Shown here: one piece after another, positions 46,361-57,462 of the stretch
Position numbering within the stretch: position 1 is the stretch's first letter
Layout: every line of letters begins with the position of its first letter
Origin: Serilophus lunatus
Lineage: Eukaryota > Chordata > Aves > Passeriformes > Eurylaimidae
DNA: 64,000 nt
Direction: 5' to 3'
Assembly: GCA_013399895.1 (NCBI GenBank)
Contig: VXBA01001570.1
Span: forward strand, 631,488-695,487
Program-made: the position numbers and the translations under genes
The notes under the pieces: generated by a model
Database searches by the model: none
Seen by the model: only the letters and a program-made list of their open reading frames with translations
Told to the model about the DNA's origin: nothing

Positions 46361-49300
46361 CTAAAAGGGGGTAGGTTTGTCCTTGAATCCTTCACACAAC
46401 TCCAAGCAGGAGCTGCTATTTGCAGCCAGGACCCAAAGCTGCCCCCACAGCCCCTGGCTGAGCAGGGGGGTCTCCATGGGTTGAAACACGGCAGTGGCTG
46501 AGCCCCGCTGGTGTGTCCCTGCAGAAGACATTTACTGTCATGTGTGGGGCTGATGTGCAACCAAACCTCATCCCTGGGGTTCCTGGACATCTCCAGCCCC
46601 CTCCCTCCCTCCCTATCCCATCTCCAACCACCCTGTCCCAACCGGGATGGCTTTGGTGCCTCGCGCTTCCCCCGACTGACCCTCCACAGCTGCAGACAAA
46701 AAAACCTACGGAGCAAAGCTGCATTAAATCAATGAGCCAACGCGCCCGCTGCTAAGATAAGCACAGCTACCAGGGTCTCTTGCTCTGTCTTTAGTGCTGT
46801 AGGATTCTCAGAGCCAGAAAACCCAGGGAGACTCATTAGGAGAGGCGGCACTTCTGGCTGGATTTACTGCGAGTCTCTCTCCAGCCTCCACACGCCCTTT
46901 TTCACGGCAGGAAGCCCTGCCCTTGCTCTGATCTGGTGTGCAGCCCACAAGGCTTTCAAAAATAAAGTGCTATTAAAATAGTTTTAATCAGGATTCCTCC
47001 AGCCAAGGCACAGCAGCCAGAGAACCCGCTGTCTTTGGCAGAAAGGAGCAGGGAAGAAATTAAGTGATGATGGGAAGGAGTGATTTCAAAAAGCCCGACT
47101 GTATCTCAGCTCCACTGAGATGGACCTGGAGTTTTTCATGAGGAGACCCAGGAGGAGAAACTCAGCCCGACTGTAAGAACAAATTCAGATGAAGAGATGA
47201 AGATCCAGCTGCAGTTCCTGCTTCTGATGAAGTTTTTCTCGTGGAAAGTTCTCCATGCCTCAACTTCCCCGGCAACCAAATCAGCTTTGGCTTCTCTTTT
47301 CTCCTCCCCTGCCCCTCTCTTCGGAGCTGAGGTTCTCTCAGGGTGTTTGCAGAGCTGCATTTTGATCTCAGTTTCACCATTATAGTGCAAACAAGGAGGA
47401 GAAATCAGGGTGGCAGGCAGGGAGCTGGCAGGAGCCCTTCAGAAATGAATCCTGGAGGCAATATTTAAGGAAGAAATCCTTATGCTTATGGATTCCAGCT
47501 CGTCTTTGGCACCTGAGGAACTCAACAGGATCAAGGCTTATCTTGTAGTTGGTGTCTAAGAGCAGTAGGTGCTTCAAAAACCCTGTTTCACCCAAGAAGT
47601 GGCAACAGCTTCACACACAAGGCTTTTGGGAATCTCCTTTTACAAAGGTGCTTTTGGCCAGATCAGCCTCCAGCTGATGGACTTTGGGATGAATCCTGGG
47701 TCAGAGTGTGGCCACTGGTGGTTTCTCTCCAGAGAACAAGGGTCTGCCTGGGATTTTTTTGGTAGAAGATCAAGTTTTGTACCTTATGACCTGCTTATGA
47801 CCATTTTGAGAAAATTAGAGCTGGGTCATCCCCATCCCCATCATCGGGACAGCCTTGGCTCAGGTCTATTCCAGCAACACCACGGGCTGTGTTCACCAGT
47901 CAGTGGAGATTCCCAGTGCTGCTCTGGTGATTTTTTCTTAATAGATATTTTTTTTAAAGTCTTACCTGTTATTGAGTGGATTCTCCAGAGTCTTGTAGGG
48001 TCATTGCGCTCAGCCACTGCATTCCCAGGGGGAAATGGCCTGTCCAGAGGAGCTGATGCAAACCCTCAATAGCAGCACTGAATATTTTCATGCTCTTCAG
48101 GCTCCCCCAATCCTTCAGGGAGATAAAAATGAGTGTTAATTGAGATCAGAGCCACTAACAGACACCCCATGGTGAAGCACAGCAGAGCTCCCCAGACCCC
48201 AGGGAATTTCCAGGGCACTTCAGGGGCATTTTTTAAATTACATTTTAGAAGTTAATTTTTTTTTAAACTACCCTCTGGCTGAGAGTAGTTAATTTGCCAG
48301 AGCATGCAGAGATCTGACTTTATTAGGGCAGGTATTAACCTTCTGCCCACAAGAGACAAACCCACCATGCACAGAGCAACCCATCCTTGGGGGCCATAGA
48401 CAGATGAGAGGAGGGAGGTGAAGGAATCCTCAAAACCCATTAAAATTCCTGGATAAATATCTGGGAACAAAGACCTGGAGTGCCTGGCAGCCTGAGCATG
48501 AGTGTGTTCACTTCAAAAAGGAAACAGATGGTTTATAGCCCAGAGAAACAGGCAAACAATGAATGGATGTGTTGGGAAAAGCCAACAAAAGCCAGACGTT
48601 CAGGATTGCTTGAATAACCTTAAAACACACTTCTTTTCTTAATTCATAAATTCCTATGAATTGGATTTTTTTTCCCTCCATTTCCAGCAATCCTGAGGCA
48701 TGGCAAGGCTCTGCCTATTCCCGCCCCAAATGGAGGAATGGGCTGTCCCACTATCTTTTTCTTGCTTCGTAGGAAAAATTGAGGCTCAACCCTTATTTCC
48801 CTGCAGAAAATCCCTTCCCCACACACACCGTGAGGCTGTCACAGCCCAGTCCTCCCAGTTTAGAAGCCCCAAGCCCCAGTGTCAACCACCACTGCAAGGC
48901 TTTGCTGGTTGGACATCATCTCCAGGGGATCCTTGTCTATGGAAACGTACTGTCACGGCCCCAGATTTAATTAAAATAAAATATTCCACACCAACAGGAG
49001 CCTCGTTGTCTTTCAGGGTTGTCTCGATAATTATAAAATAAATTGCATTTCTAGTGTGCCTTTCATCCTTGGATCTCCAAGTGTTTTACAAGCGTTAATT
49101 AATTTAGTTTTCAAATAGCCTTTTGCTCTGATGTCACATCAAAATTTAATAAACAGGTAGTGGCAGAGGCAGGGAACTGCTCTGGGGCACGTGGTGGGTC
49201 AGTGGCCCAAATCCCAGAGTTTGTAAGGAATGAGGGTGTCAAAAAAGAGGGATAAAGCTGTGAATTAGGGATCTGACCGTTGTTCTCCCTTTGGGACCAC

Positions 49301-50247
49301 AGAGCTCCCCACAGCTCTGTGGCAGTGGGAGAATTACTGCCAGGGAAGGGGAAAACCCAGGATGGGAATGTCAGGAGCTGTTTAAGGCACATGACATATT
49401 GAGGGAATTAAAGCACATTTAGGGAAATCTCCAAACAGTTTCTTTCTCTCTTTTTTTTTTTTTCCCTTTCTTTTCCCTTTCTTTTTTTTTTAGCTTTAAA
49501 GAATAACACTGACTGTCTCAAGCTGTGGTAATGTATTCAGGCAACACAACTGAGTCAGAGCTAATTGAATTTAAAAGCAGGTATTACATCTGTGCCTTCA
49601 GAGTGAGTACATCCCGAAAATCACTTCAGTGATGAAGTGTTTTACCCAACTACTACTTAATCTTTTTACATAGAAAGCAGAATTAACCCCGCTGCGCTGC
49701 CTTCATTAAGGAAACCAAATGAAGTTACCTGGTGAGATTCAAATGTGCTCCAAGTGGTAAAACTTCAGCTGAAGTTTCTGAAATCCAGAGGGACTTATCT
49801 TTTTTTTTTTTCTTTTTTTTGGTTAAATCTTGTAAAGTGGTTTAAACCAGGTCAGTTATTTGGGTCCTGTTTTACTTTCCTTCGTTAAATCCAAGAGGAA
49901 ATAAGCACACCTGGCCCTGTGTATAAATACATGTATAACTAAAGAAATAGGTCAGCTTCCCACATCCCTCTCCCTGGAATCATCTGGACCTGCTGTTCTC
50001 TTTTCCCCATTCCATTTTCTCTTTTGCTCCAGAGTGTCTCCCTCTCTTCAGGAAGATAAAATAAATGCAGGACAAAACTTTGAAGAAAACTCAAAAAATA
50101 ATCCAAGCCCCTCTGCAGCAGCACTCAGCATCATCCAAAGTCTCCCCAGTAAATCCCAGTTGCAGCCCTAAAGCAACAAGACATGAGCCTTCATGGGTAG
50201 AGTAAAAGCTCACAGGTCTTTATATATATTTATTTTTTTATAGAGAG
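46361..50247. other. Noncoding stretch with pyrimidine tracts
   Basis: Nearly 4 kb without a recognised gene. The part at about 46650-46990 retains several CpGs in otherwise CpG-poor DNA. The part at 49500-49760 is AT-rich and unique and could be conserved noncoding DNA. Frames up to 167 codons (47569-48072) have no domain. Confidence 0.4.
49437..49497. repeat. Polypyrimidine tract
   Basis: About 60 bases almost wholly C/T on the plus strand (runs of T broken by 'cccttt' and 'ctctc'), ending in 'tag'. A second T-rich run follows at about 49800-49821. These are low-complexity tracts; no downstream exon was recognised. Confidence 0.85.
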
Positions 50248-50304
50248 AGTCATAAAATGGTTTGGGTTGGAAGGAGCTTAAAGATCATGTAGTTCCAACC
50301 CCCA
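50248..50304 (-). mobile_element. CR1 LINE 3'-end fragment
   Basis: A very short minus-strand CR1 terminus. The plus strand reads 'gtcataaaatggtttgggtt', 'ggaaggagcttaaagatcat', 'gtagttccaacccccaaca'. It is cut abruptly at its 5' side by an AT/GT microsatellite (from about 50305). Confidence 0.9.
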
Positions 50305-50358
50305 ACATATATATATATATATATATAACTGTGTGTGTATATATATATATACACACAC
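50305..50358. repeat. Compound (AT)n(GT)n(AT)n(AC)n microsatellite with perfect palindrome
   Basis: An (AT)n run of about 11 units, 'aact', then four GT, an AT block and an AC block. Positions 50331-50358 form a perfect 28-bp palindrome built from (GT)4, (AT)6 and (AC)4. It could extrude a cruciform or slip during replication. Confidence 0.92.
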
Positions 50359-52315
50359 TTACATAGATATTTTTACTTTATATTCTATTACTTCTTTTCC
50401 TTGGTATATTACTTGTTGTATTTTTGTACATATATCACATACATTTTACTTTAAATACTTGTTCTCTTATTCTGTACCAAGCAAAAGCCCAGAGCAATTA
50501 ACTGAGCACCAGAGCTCTCTGCATCCCACCATCCCTCCCATCCTTGGGCTGCTGCAGGGTCCTGGAGAAGGTGGTGGATCCTCCTTTTCTGGGCCAGGAA
50601 AAAAACCCCTAAAGAAGCCTTTGTAAAACTATTCCAGCAAATCAACATTTTTGGCTGGTTGTGTTTATCCATCAGTTCCCAAGGCAGCCACGAGGGAGCT
50701 GGGAAAGCTGTGGGGATCCCCTCAACGCTTCATGAATTTCAAGTGCAGACAATTGATTTCCATCGCCAGAAATTTGCATGGGAAGAGAGAGGGAAAAAAA
50801 ACCAAAACCAAAACAACCTAAAAAATGAGCTCTTCACCATTCATTAATTTTCTCTAAAATTCATTCATCCAATTAGGCAGCTGAAATGGTGTGTTGTAAT
50901 TTAGATACCCTGTGACACACCATGACTATTGATGGTTCCTGATTCAAAGGGAACAGGAATGGAATAAATCTCAGGCTATGGGCTCTTCAAAACCTAATTT
51001 CCTTCTAGTTATGAACCAGGAAACCATCTGAAGAAATCAGGAGAGGTTCAGATAAATTTAGGTTGGGCAACAAGGGATGGAGCAGGTTCTTTCTGGCTGT
51101 GAGCTCTCAGCTGCAAATTTGGAGGAATTCTTCCTTTACAAAACATCTCAGAACTTGTCATTGATGGATCTGAAACAGAGGCAATCACCTTTGTGTGTCC
51201 ACCCTGGAGAGCATCTCTTAGAGCATTGCCAGTGTTCCAACTGGAATTTCATTTCCAACCTCAACATCTTTGTCAGCAGGGAGAGGTTTTTGGGAAGACA
51301 ACTGCCAGAGTCAGGACACCAGGTTTGTGCTGCAGAGGACAGAGTTTAACTATAAGAAACAGGGTGGTTTTATGCTGCCTCTGTGTCATTAAGAGCCACT
51401 GCAATTTGCTGACTGAGATGGAACTGGACCTTATCAGGGTGATAAAGCAGCGACCTGGGGGCCCTATGGATGTTCTCAGCCAGATCTTCCCACTCCATGT
51501 GGTTTGACCCATTTTGCAGAGGAGAAAAGCAAAGCACAAGGTATTTTCAAGTTTCTCAAGGTCTCTTTCAAGTTGATTAAAGTTGCAATCCTAGGAAAAA
51601 GTCTCACCAAGGTACTGAAAAGTGGAAATCAGGTTTTCCTCACTTTCTCTAACTGACCTCACTGGGAACAGGGACACTCCACGCACTTGTCTGCAACATG
51701 CATTGAAGTGTTCCCACCTAACACAGTTGAAGAGGGAAATTTGGAGCCAGACTAAGTCATTTGGAGGTTTCCACAAGTCAATCCCAGGCTATGGAAGAGA
51801 ACTGAGGACTTTCACAAAACCCCATGGCTGGGATCAGCCCGGAGCTGCAGGAACACACAGCATCAATAACACAGCAATAAATATTCCAGTCAGCTGGTTT
51901 CATCCTCTAAGTGAATATGGAGATATATATAGAGACTTATTTAGAGAGTTATAGGCAACTCATCATCATAACATGTGAGCACTTATTGAGTTTCCCAGGA
52001 TTTAGGGTGAGATCCAGAGATGCACTTTAGGTGCTGTAACTTAGGTAATGTGATGCCTAAAATAGGTGATGGGATGCTCAAGGACAAGGTTTCCAGGGGT
52101 GTTTGATGCAGAGGCCAGTGTTTTCCACGGGGAAAGTCTCTTTTCCTTGGCTGCAAGGGAATTTCCTGATCCACTGGAATCTTGAGGCACCACCAGGGTT
52201 TAAGACCAGGCATCCTCAGCTTGAGCCCAACAATTTGGCTCCCAAGCACCTACAGTGTAAAAACCCAATATAAACCCATGACTTGGGGAATCACAGTGGC
52301 TCTACCCCTCACACT
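50359..52315. other. Noncoding stretch, no gene recognised
   Basis: AT-rich near 50360-50460 and near 50880, otherwise unique sequence without a recognised exon, RNA gene or transposon. Confidence 0.4.
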
Positions 52316-52472
52316 TATGGAATCAAAAAATGGTTTGGGTTGGAAGGGACCTTAAAGCATCATCCACTTCTACCCCCTGCCATGGGAGTGACACCTCCCA
52401 CTATCCCAGGCTGCACCAACCTGGCCTTGGACACTTCCAGGGATGGGGCAGCCACAGCTTCTCTGGGCAACT
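52316..52472 (-). mobile_element. CR1 LINE 3'-end fragment
   Basis: A minus-strand CR1 copy of about 155 bp. The plus strand reads 'aaaaatggtttgggttggaa', 'gggaccttaaagcatcatcc', 'acacctcccactatcccagg', 'cttccagggatggggcagcc', 'acagcttctctgggcaact'. 5'-truncated and inactive, of the same subfamily as the copies at 5634 and 55143. Confidence 0.94.
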
Positions 52473-53371
52473 CTCATGGATGCATTTCTTCCCTGACTCC
52501 CATTGTCCATCCTTGTGAGGAGGAAAACCCCCTAAAACCTCTGCCTGGGCTGGTGTTGGGAGGAGCAGGTGACCCCAATCTCCACGAGCAGCTCCGTGCC
52601 CTCAGGGATGGCTCCTGCTGCTCCACTGCAGGGAGAAGCAGCTGCTTTTTCCCTCTATTCCTCCACAAAAATTAAGGTCCAGAAATATAGAATTAATGTC
52701 TGGAGGCAAAAACGAAATTTCTGGTGCCAGGCCCCTGTCAGAACTGGGGAGGCAAAAAGGTCCCCATTCCCCAAACGCCTCCTAGGAAAAAAGAAAGGAA
52801 GAAGTAAATAAATTTCACTGAGCCTTTTGAAATGGTTTAATTGCCTTTGTGCTCTAATTGCTCCTCTTTTTACAGCCTCATTTCTTGTCATAAAATTAGT
52901 CCCACTTTTTATGCTTTTTTCCTTTGCTACTGGTCTGTGATTATTATTTTTTAATTGCTTTGGTATGTTGATCTCTCCCACGTCTCCCCAGGGAAGGGGG
53001 AGTGGGAGCTAATTCTTCATGGAAGATGTTGTGGCTGCTGAAAGGAGATGGATGCTTAAATTTTGGGGTGATTATTAGCATTAATCACCCCAAAATTGTC
53101 ATGAATATCAAGAGCAGGGCTGGGCACAGAGACTGTGTATCCAAGCCCATCCACCAGGGGAGGAAACAGTTCTCAGGAAACACAGCGATTTCTCGCAGGA
53201 GTTTCTGGGGAAAGGAAAGATCTCAATACAAACCACAACCATCAGGAACATCATAAAAGCATAGGGGGAAACCAAACTTCCTGAAAAAGATAAAAGCTGC
53301 ATCATCTGTAACCCTTTTAATAACCATCTTATTTCAAACTCTCCAGAACAGCACCTCTATTTGTTTGGGGG
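52473..53371. other. Noncoding stretch containing a perfect hairpin
   Basis: No gene recognised. It contains the inverted repeat at 53059-53097 and AT-rich sequence at about 52800-52970. Confidence 0.4.
53059..53097. repeat. Perfect 16-bp inverted repeat (hairpin)
   Basis: The left arm aattttggggtgatta (53059-53074) and right arm taatcaccccaaaatt (53082-53097) are exact reverse complements around a 7-base loop (ttagcat). Pairing does not continue outward, so it is shorter than a typical microRNA precursor. The origin is unknown: a tiny foldback element, a fold-switching replication error, or a paired regulatory site (each arm has a TAAT-type core) are all possible. Confidence 0.9.
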
Positions 53372-53453
53372 TTGATATACAGCTGCAATAGGAAGCCATG
53401 CGTGAAGTTTATTAAGCCTGGGTAATTTCTATCAGTTCTGTGTACTATTGATT
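53372..53453. repeat. Non-CR1 interspersed repeat, copy 2
   Basis: Second copy of the segment at 10635-10717, same orientation ('ttgatatacagctgcaatag', 'ggaagccatgcgtgaagttt', 'ctatcagttctg'). The two copies are 42.7 kb apart and close to 90% alike by eye. In both, similarity fades after 'attgatt'. The family was not recognised. Confidence 0.7.
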
Positions 53454-55142
53454 CCATCTATACTGTTATCTTGCTCTGTCTGGACCTACAAAGTGATTTA
53501 AAAACAAGAAAAAACCCCACTATAATTCTGTAAAAATGCAAGTATTATGGGATGTGGGATGTTGCCATTTTGGATGCATTAACAGCACGCTGAAAGGGAA
53601 TGTGTTGGAGATACAAATCTTATTAAGGGGACTTTGATGATGCTGAGACTCAAACAGAGGGAGCACTTTGAGCTGAACCAAAACACGGAGTCGAATCTGA
53701 ACTCAGCTCCGCAAATTTCTGTCTCAGGGGTGGAAGGAAAATTGGATTTGCTTTGGCTTTCAGCCAGCCTTGCTTCATCCTGAACTAGCTCTCCACTGTC
53801 CAACCTCTCCCACGTCCTTGGAGTTACTCCCAGTTTATGGCATAAGCAAGAGTGAGCTCAGAGCTCTACCCACAGTGCTGGCTCAGATCCACCTCGGGCT
53901 TGCAAGACCTGCACAGTGTCAGAAATGCAGATCCTCAATGCAGAAAAACAAACCTTGAAGTCTTCTCCTGGCCACAAAGGGACTGCAAAGATCTTCAGCC
54001 CAACCCAGGGCTCCCCTCGTGCCCCTCCATGAAATGAGGTCACAGGATGGAGGGGACCATGTCCCACAGACATCCCAGTCCCATCCCCAAGAGCGGCATT
54101 TCAAAGTGAGCAAAGATTTTTCTCCCAGCTGGATTATCAGCTTCATGTTCTGGGCTCCCCAAACCAAAAAGACAACACTGACAGGTCAAGTTAGACACAG
54201 ATCCAGCCAAGCTCAAACCTTCCCAGAGCTGTGGGATGCCAGGATTTGGGTTAGGTCCATCTGTACTGGCACAAACCACACTGCAGTGACATTTTAAACC
54301 TATTAATTAAGAAATCAAAATGTAGTCATCTCATTTAGCCTTTTCTCCAAGCCCAGCTCCTTGTCAATCACAGGCACAACCTGCCCATGTCCAGGCTCAA
54401 CCCTCCAGCCCTGCAGTTCTCCCTGCCCTCCCATAACCAGAAATGTTCTTCTCTTTCCTGATTTTCCATGGTTTTAGGTCACCTACATTTCCTTACCAGT
54501 CAGACCAGTGTAATCCAGGCTCATGAACCACCCCAGACCCACAGCACAAGGAGAATTTGTCCTGACTGGACTGAAAAACAAATAAAAAGCAAGCAAACTA
54601 CAGCTGAAGGCTGCAGGATGAGCTGCGGGAATGAGAGTGCTTTGTGGGATTTCATCCAATTCCTGCTGGACAAAATCCATCATCCTCTTGGTACTCACCT
54701 GCCTCTGCACCCAGAAACACCAAAGATAGCCAGCACCTCGAGAGACCTCCAAAACTTCATCCTACCAGCCTGAGGTGGAGAACCTTGGTGGGGATAGGGA
54801 AGGGAAACCTCAAATGAGGTTGGTAGAGCTTAGGAACACCTGGAAAAAATGATAGGAAGCAGCAGGACTGTTCCCTGTGGCTGCAGCTGTAACCTCGTGC
54901 TTGTCCCAGGTGATTTCCAAACTTCCCTGGAGAACATCTCTGCAGCACAACATTCCACCCAGCAGGGAGCCCAAGGGAAGAGGCATAGGATGAGCTCAGG
55001 CTCAAATCTCCTCCACAATCCAGCTCATCACCAGTCTGTGGGCAATTTGGGGAGGGAGTAGATGCCTTTATCACCTCCCAGCCCCTCATCTCAGAGACAT
55101 ATCAACCCAACTGCTTGTGTCATTTTTTTGGTGCAGATTATT
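53454..55142. other. Noncoding stretch, no gene recognised
   Basis: Unique sequence with chance frames of 60-110 codons on both strands and no domains, splice pairs or transposons that I could support. Confidence 0.4.
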
Positions 55143-55262
55143 CATAGAACCCCAGAATGGCTTGGGTTGGAAGGGACCTTAACACTGACCTCCTTCCACC
55201 CCCTGCCACGGGCAGGGACACCTCCCACTAGACCAGGTTGTTCCAAACTGGCCTTGGACACC
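55143..55262 (-). mobile_element. CR1 LINE 3'-end fragment
   Basis: A minus-strand CR1 terminus of about 120 bp. The plus strand reads 'catagaaccccagaatggct', 'tgggttggaagggaccttaa', 'gggacacctcccactagacc', 'aactggccttggacaccc'. 5'-truncated and inactive. Confidence 0.93.
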
Positions 55263-57179
55263 CAATATTGTGGAGAAAGGGATGGGCAGAGGGGAGGAAA
55301 TGCCAAACTTCACCTGTAATGCTCCGTGACCATCAGCTGAAGGCAGCCAGGCACCTCCCAAAGCTCCGAGGAGCAGCCCCATGGCTGTGACATTTGCGAT
55401 GCATTAAGTTTAAACATTTTCAATAAAGAAAAACAATCCATTCAGACTTGCTTTATGATTCATAGTAATTGCAAATAGAAGCAGTTAATATAATTGTCCA
55501 GCTGAGACCAGCAGGCTGGGAACATGTAGCAGTGAGATGTACAATCAGGGAAGGTTGGGAGGGAATTTAAGTGCAGGTTAAGCAAATGCATTACTTTAAT
55601 AACACACAGAGACAGCCCTTGTAGTTATAAAGAGGGTAAAATAAATATTGTACCAGAAATGTACAGAATGGGAGGTTTTATCACCAAGAACTGCCCGCTT
55701 GCTATTTACTTTCAATTTAGATTTTACAAAAGCTGCACTTGCCATGTTTTTTATGTATGGAAGACAATGACTTGAACTGACAGATGACCTTATTTCTCCA
55801 TAAGTTTTACAAGGGAGCCTCAGTTTCTCAAAGAAAAATGATCACCTCTCAGCAGTCATCCTGGAGAGAGAAAGAGGCTTTTTTCCCCACTTTTATTTTA
55901 CTTTTTAAAAAAGAAATGGTGCTTCTGCTCCCCTCTGTCTTGGAAGTGGGCCAACCTCTTTGACTTCTCCAGATCACAAAGGGAAGAGACCTACTTCTCT
56001 GCAGTGGTTTTGTGACTGAAGTTCACCTCAGACGTGGTGGTGGGTCATGGCCTGAGAGGTGAGTCCAGCTTTGGGGCACAGTAGTTTTGCAGGCCTCCAC
56101 TCCAGCTTTCCCAATCCTGAAAATCAGGGGTTTCCCCCTTTTAAATAATTAACTTGAGCTGGTGAGTGTGAAGCAAGTACAGAGAAGGGAGGGAAAGAAG
56201 AACCTATTGAAAGACATCACCACCATCATCATTTATCCAGTTTAACCAAAGGCTGGCTCTCCAGAGAAGAGCTATAGTGCTTTATTAAAAGATATTTCTG
56301 AGGGCAACATATTAAATTAAAGTATCTTGTTCACAGACTTAACGACACATAAACAGCCAAACAAAACAGAACCTCGGCTCATTACAACTGTTTATAAAAT
56401 ATTAGTGATCTTAAAAATTAACTATTCACAGGCACCTTTTGCTTGGTGATGGGGGAGGATGAGGGTCCACAGGCTTGAGGGGGCCACCTGAGATAGAAAA
56501 AGGGAAATATTGTAAAACTGCCTCTGCCTGGTGTCCTCTGTTCTTTTGGGGTGTGATGGATTAATGGGAGGGGGTTATTTTGGGGTGGCAGTGCCTGGGT
56601 GTTGTCACCTCTGCAGCTGGTTGAACAGTCCAGCACTGCCCATCCAGGTGATGAGTTAAAAAATGCAGGGTAATAAATGCAAAAAATATCAGTTCCCCTC
56701 CCCCCCTCCCCAAAGAACTCCATCCAAAACCAAATGAATATCAGCTCTTGTAGGGTCCTCATTCATAACACCCCATGACTGCAGATAAACACGCCTGTAT
56801 CCAGAGGGATTCATCCCAGGAGAGGGAGGCAGGGAATGTAATTTTAAAGTCACAGAATTTAGCATAAGAAGGTAATGGGATTGCAGTGGCTTTCCAGTAA
56901 ATGTCATTGCTGTAATTAGGAGAACAATTATTGTCAACTGGCAGAATTGTTCCCTATCTGTCATTTCAGCAGGAACAGCCAGAGCCACAATTAAGAGCTG
57001 CTCAGGTGGGTCACCCAGTTCAAACCCCACTAAATGGGATCAATGAGGGCAGAGAAGCACCTGCTGCTGGCAGGGGGGCTGGGGACAGGGATTTTGGGGA
57101 TCCTACCCCACCAGTCCCACTCCTGAGTCTCACCAGCACAAGGCAATCCTACATCTCCCATCTGAATAAAGCTATTTAC
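55263..57179. other. AT-rich noncoding block, possibly conserved
   Basis: From about 55390 to 56420 the sequence is AT-rich, unique and free of transposons. It contains many TAAT/ATTA and AATAAA-like words ('gcattaagtttaaacatttt', 'gcagttaatataattgtcc', 'catattaaattaaagtatc'). This composition is usual for conserved noncoding elements near developmental genes. That is inference. No coding exon was recognised. Confidence 0.35.
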
Positions 57180-57462
57180 CATAGGATCTTGGAATAACCT
57201 GAGCTGGAAGTGACTCCCAAGGATCATCAGTCCCACCCCTGGCCCTGCACAGACCCCCCAACAATCCCACCCTGTCCCTCAGAGCGTTGTCCAAACCCTC
57301 CTGGAGCTCTGGCAGCCTTGGGGCCGTGACCAAACCCTGGGGAGCCTGGGCAGTGCCCAACCCCCCTCTGGGGGAAGAACCTTGCCCTGAGATCCATCCC
57401 AAGCCCTGACACAGCTCCAGCCATTCCTTCAGGTCCTGTCCCTGCTCCCAGAGAGCAAAGAG
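57180..57462 (-). mobile_element. CR1 LINE fragment (third subfamily), 3' part
   Basis: A minus-strand CR1 copy. The plus strand reads 'ataggatcttggaataacct', 'gagctggaagtgactcccaa', 'ggatcatcagtcccacccct', 'cagagcgttgtccaaaccct', 'cctggagctctggcagcctt', 'gcagtgcccaacccccctct', then 'ccattccttcaggtcctgtc' and 'cccagagagcaaagag'. It is the sister of the copy at 46084-46360 but keeps a little more at the 5' side. Confidence 0.93.
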
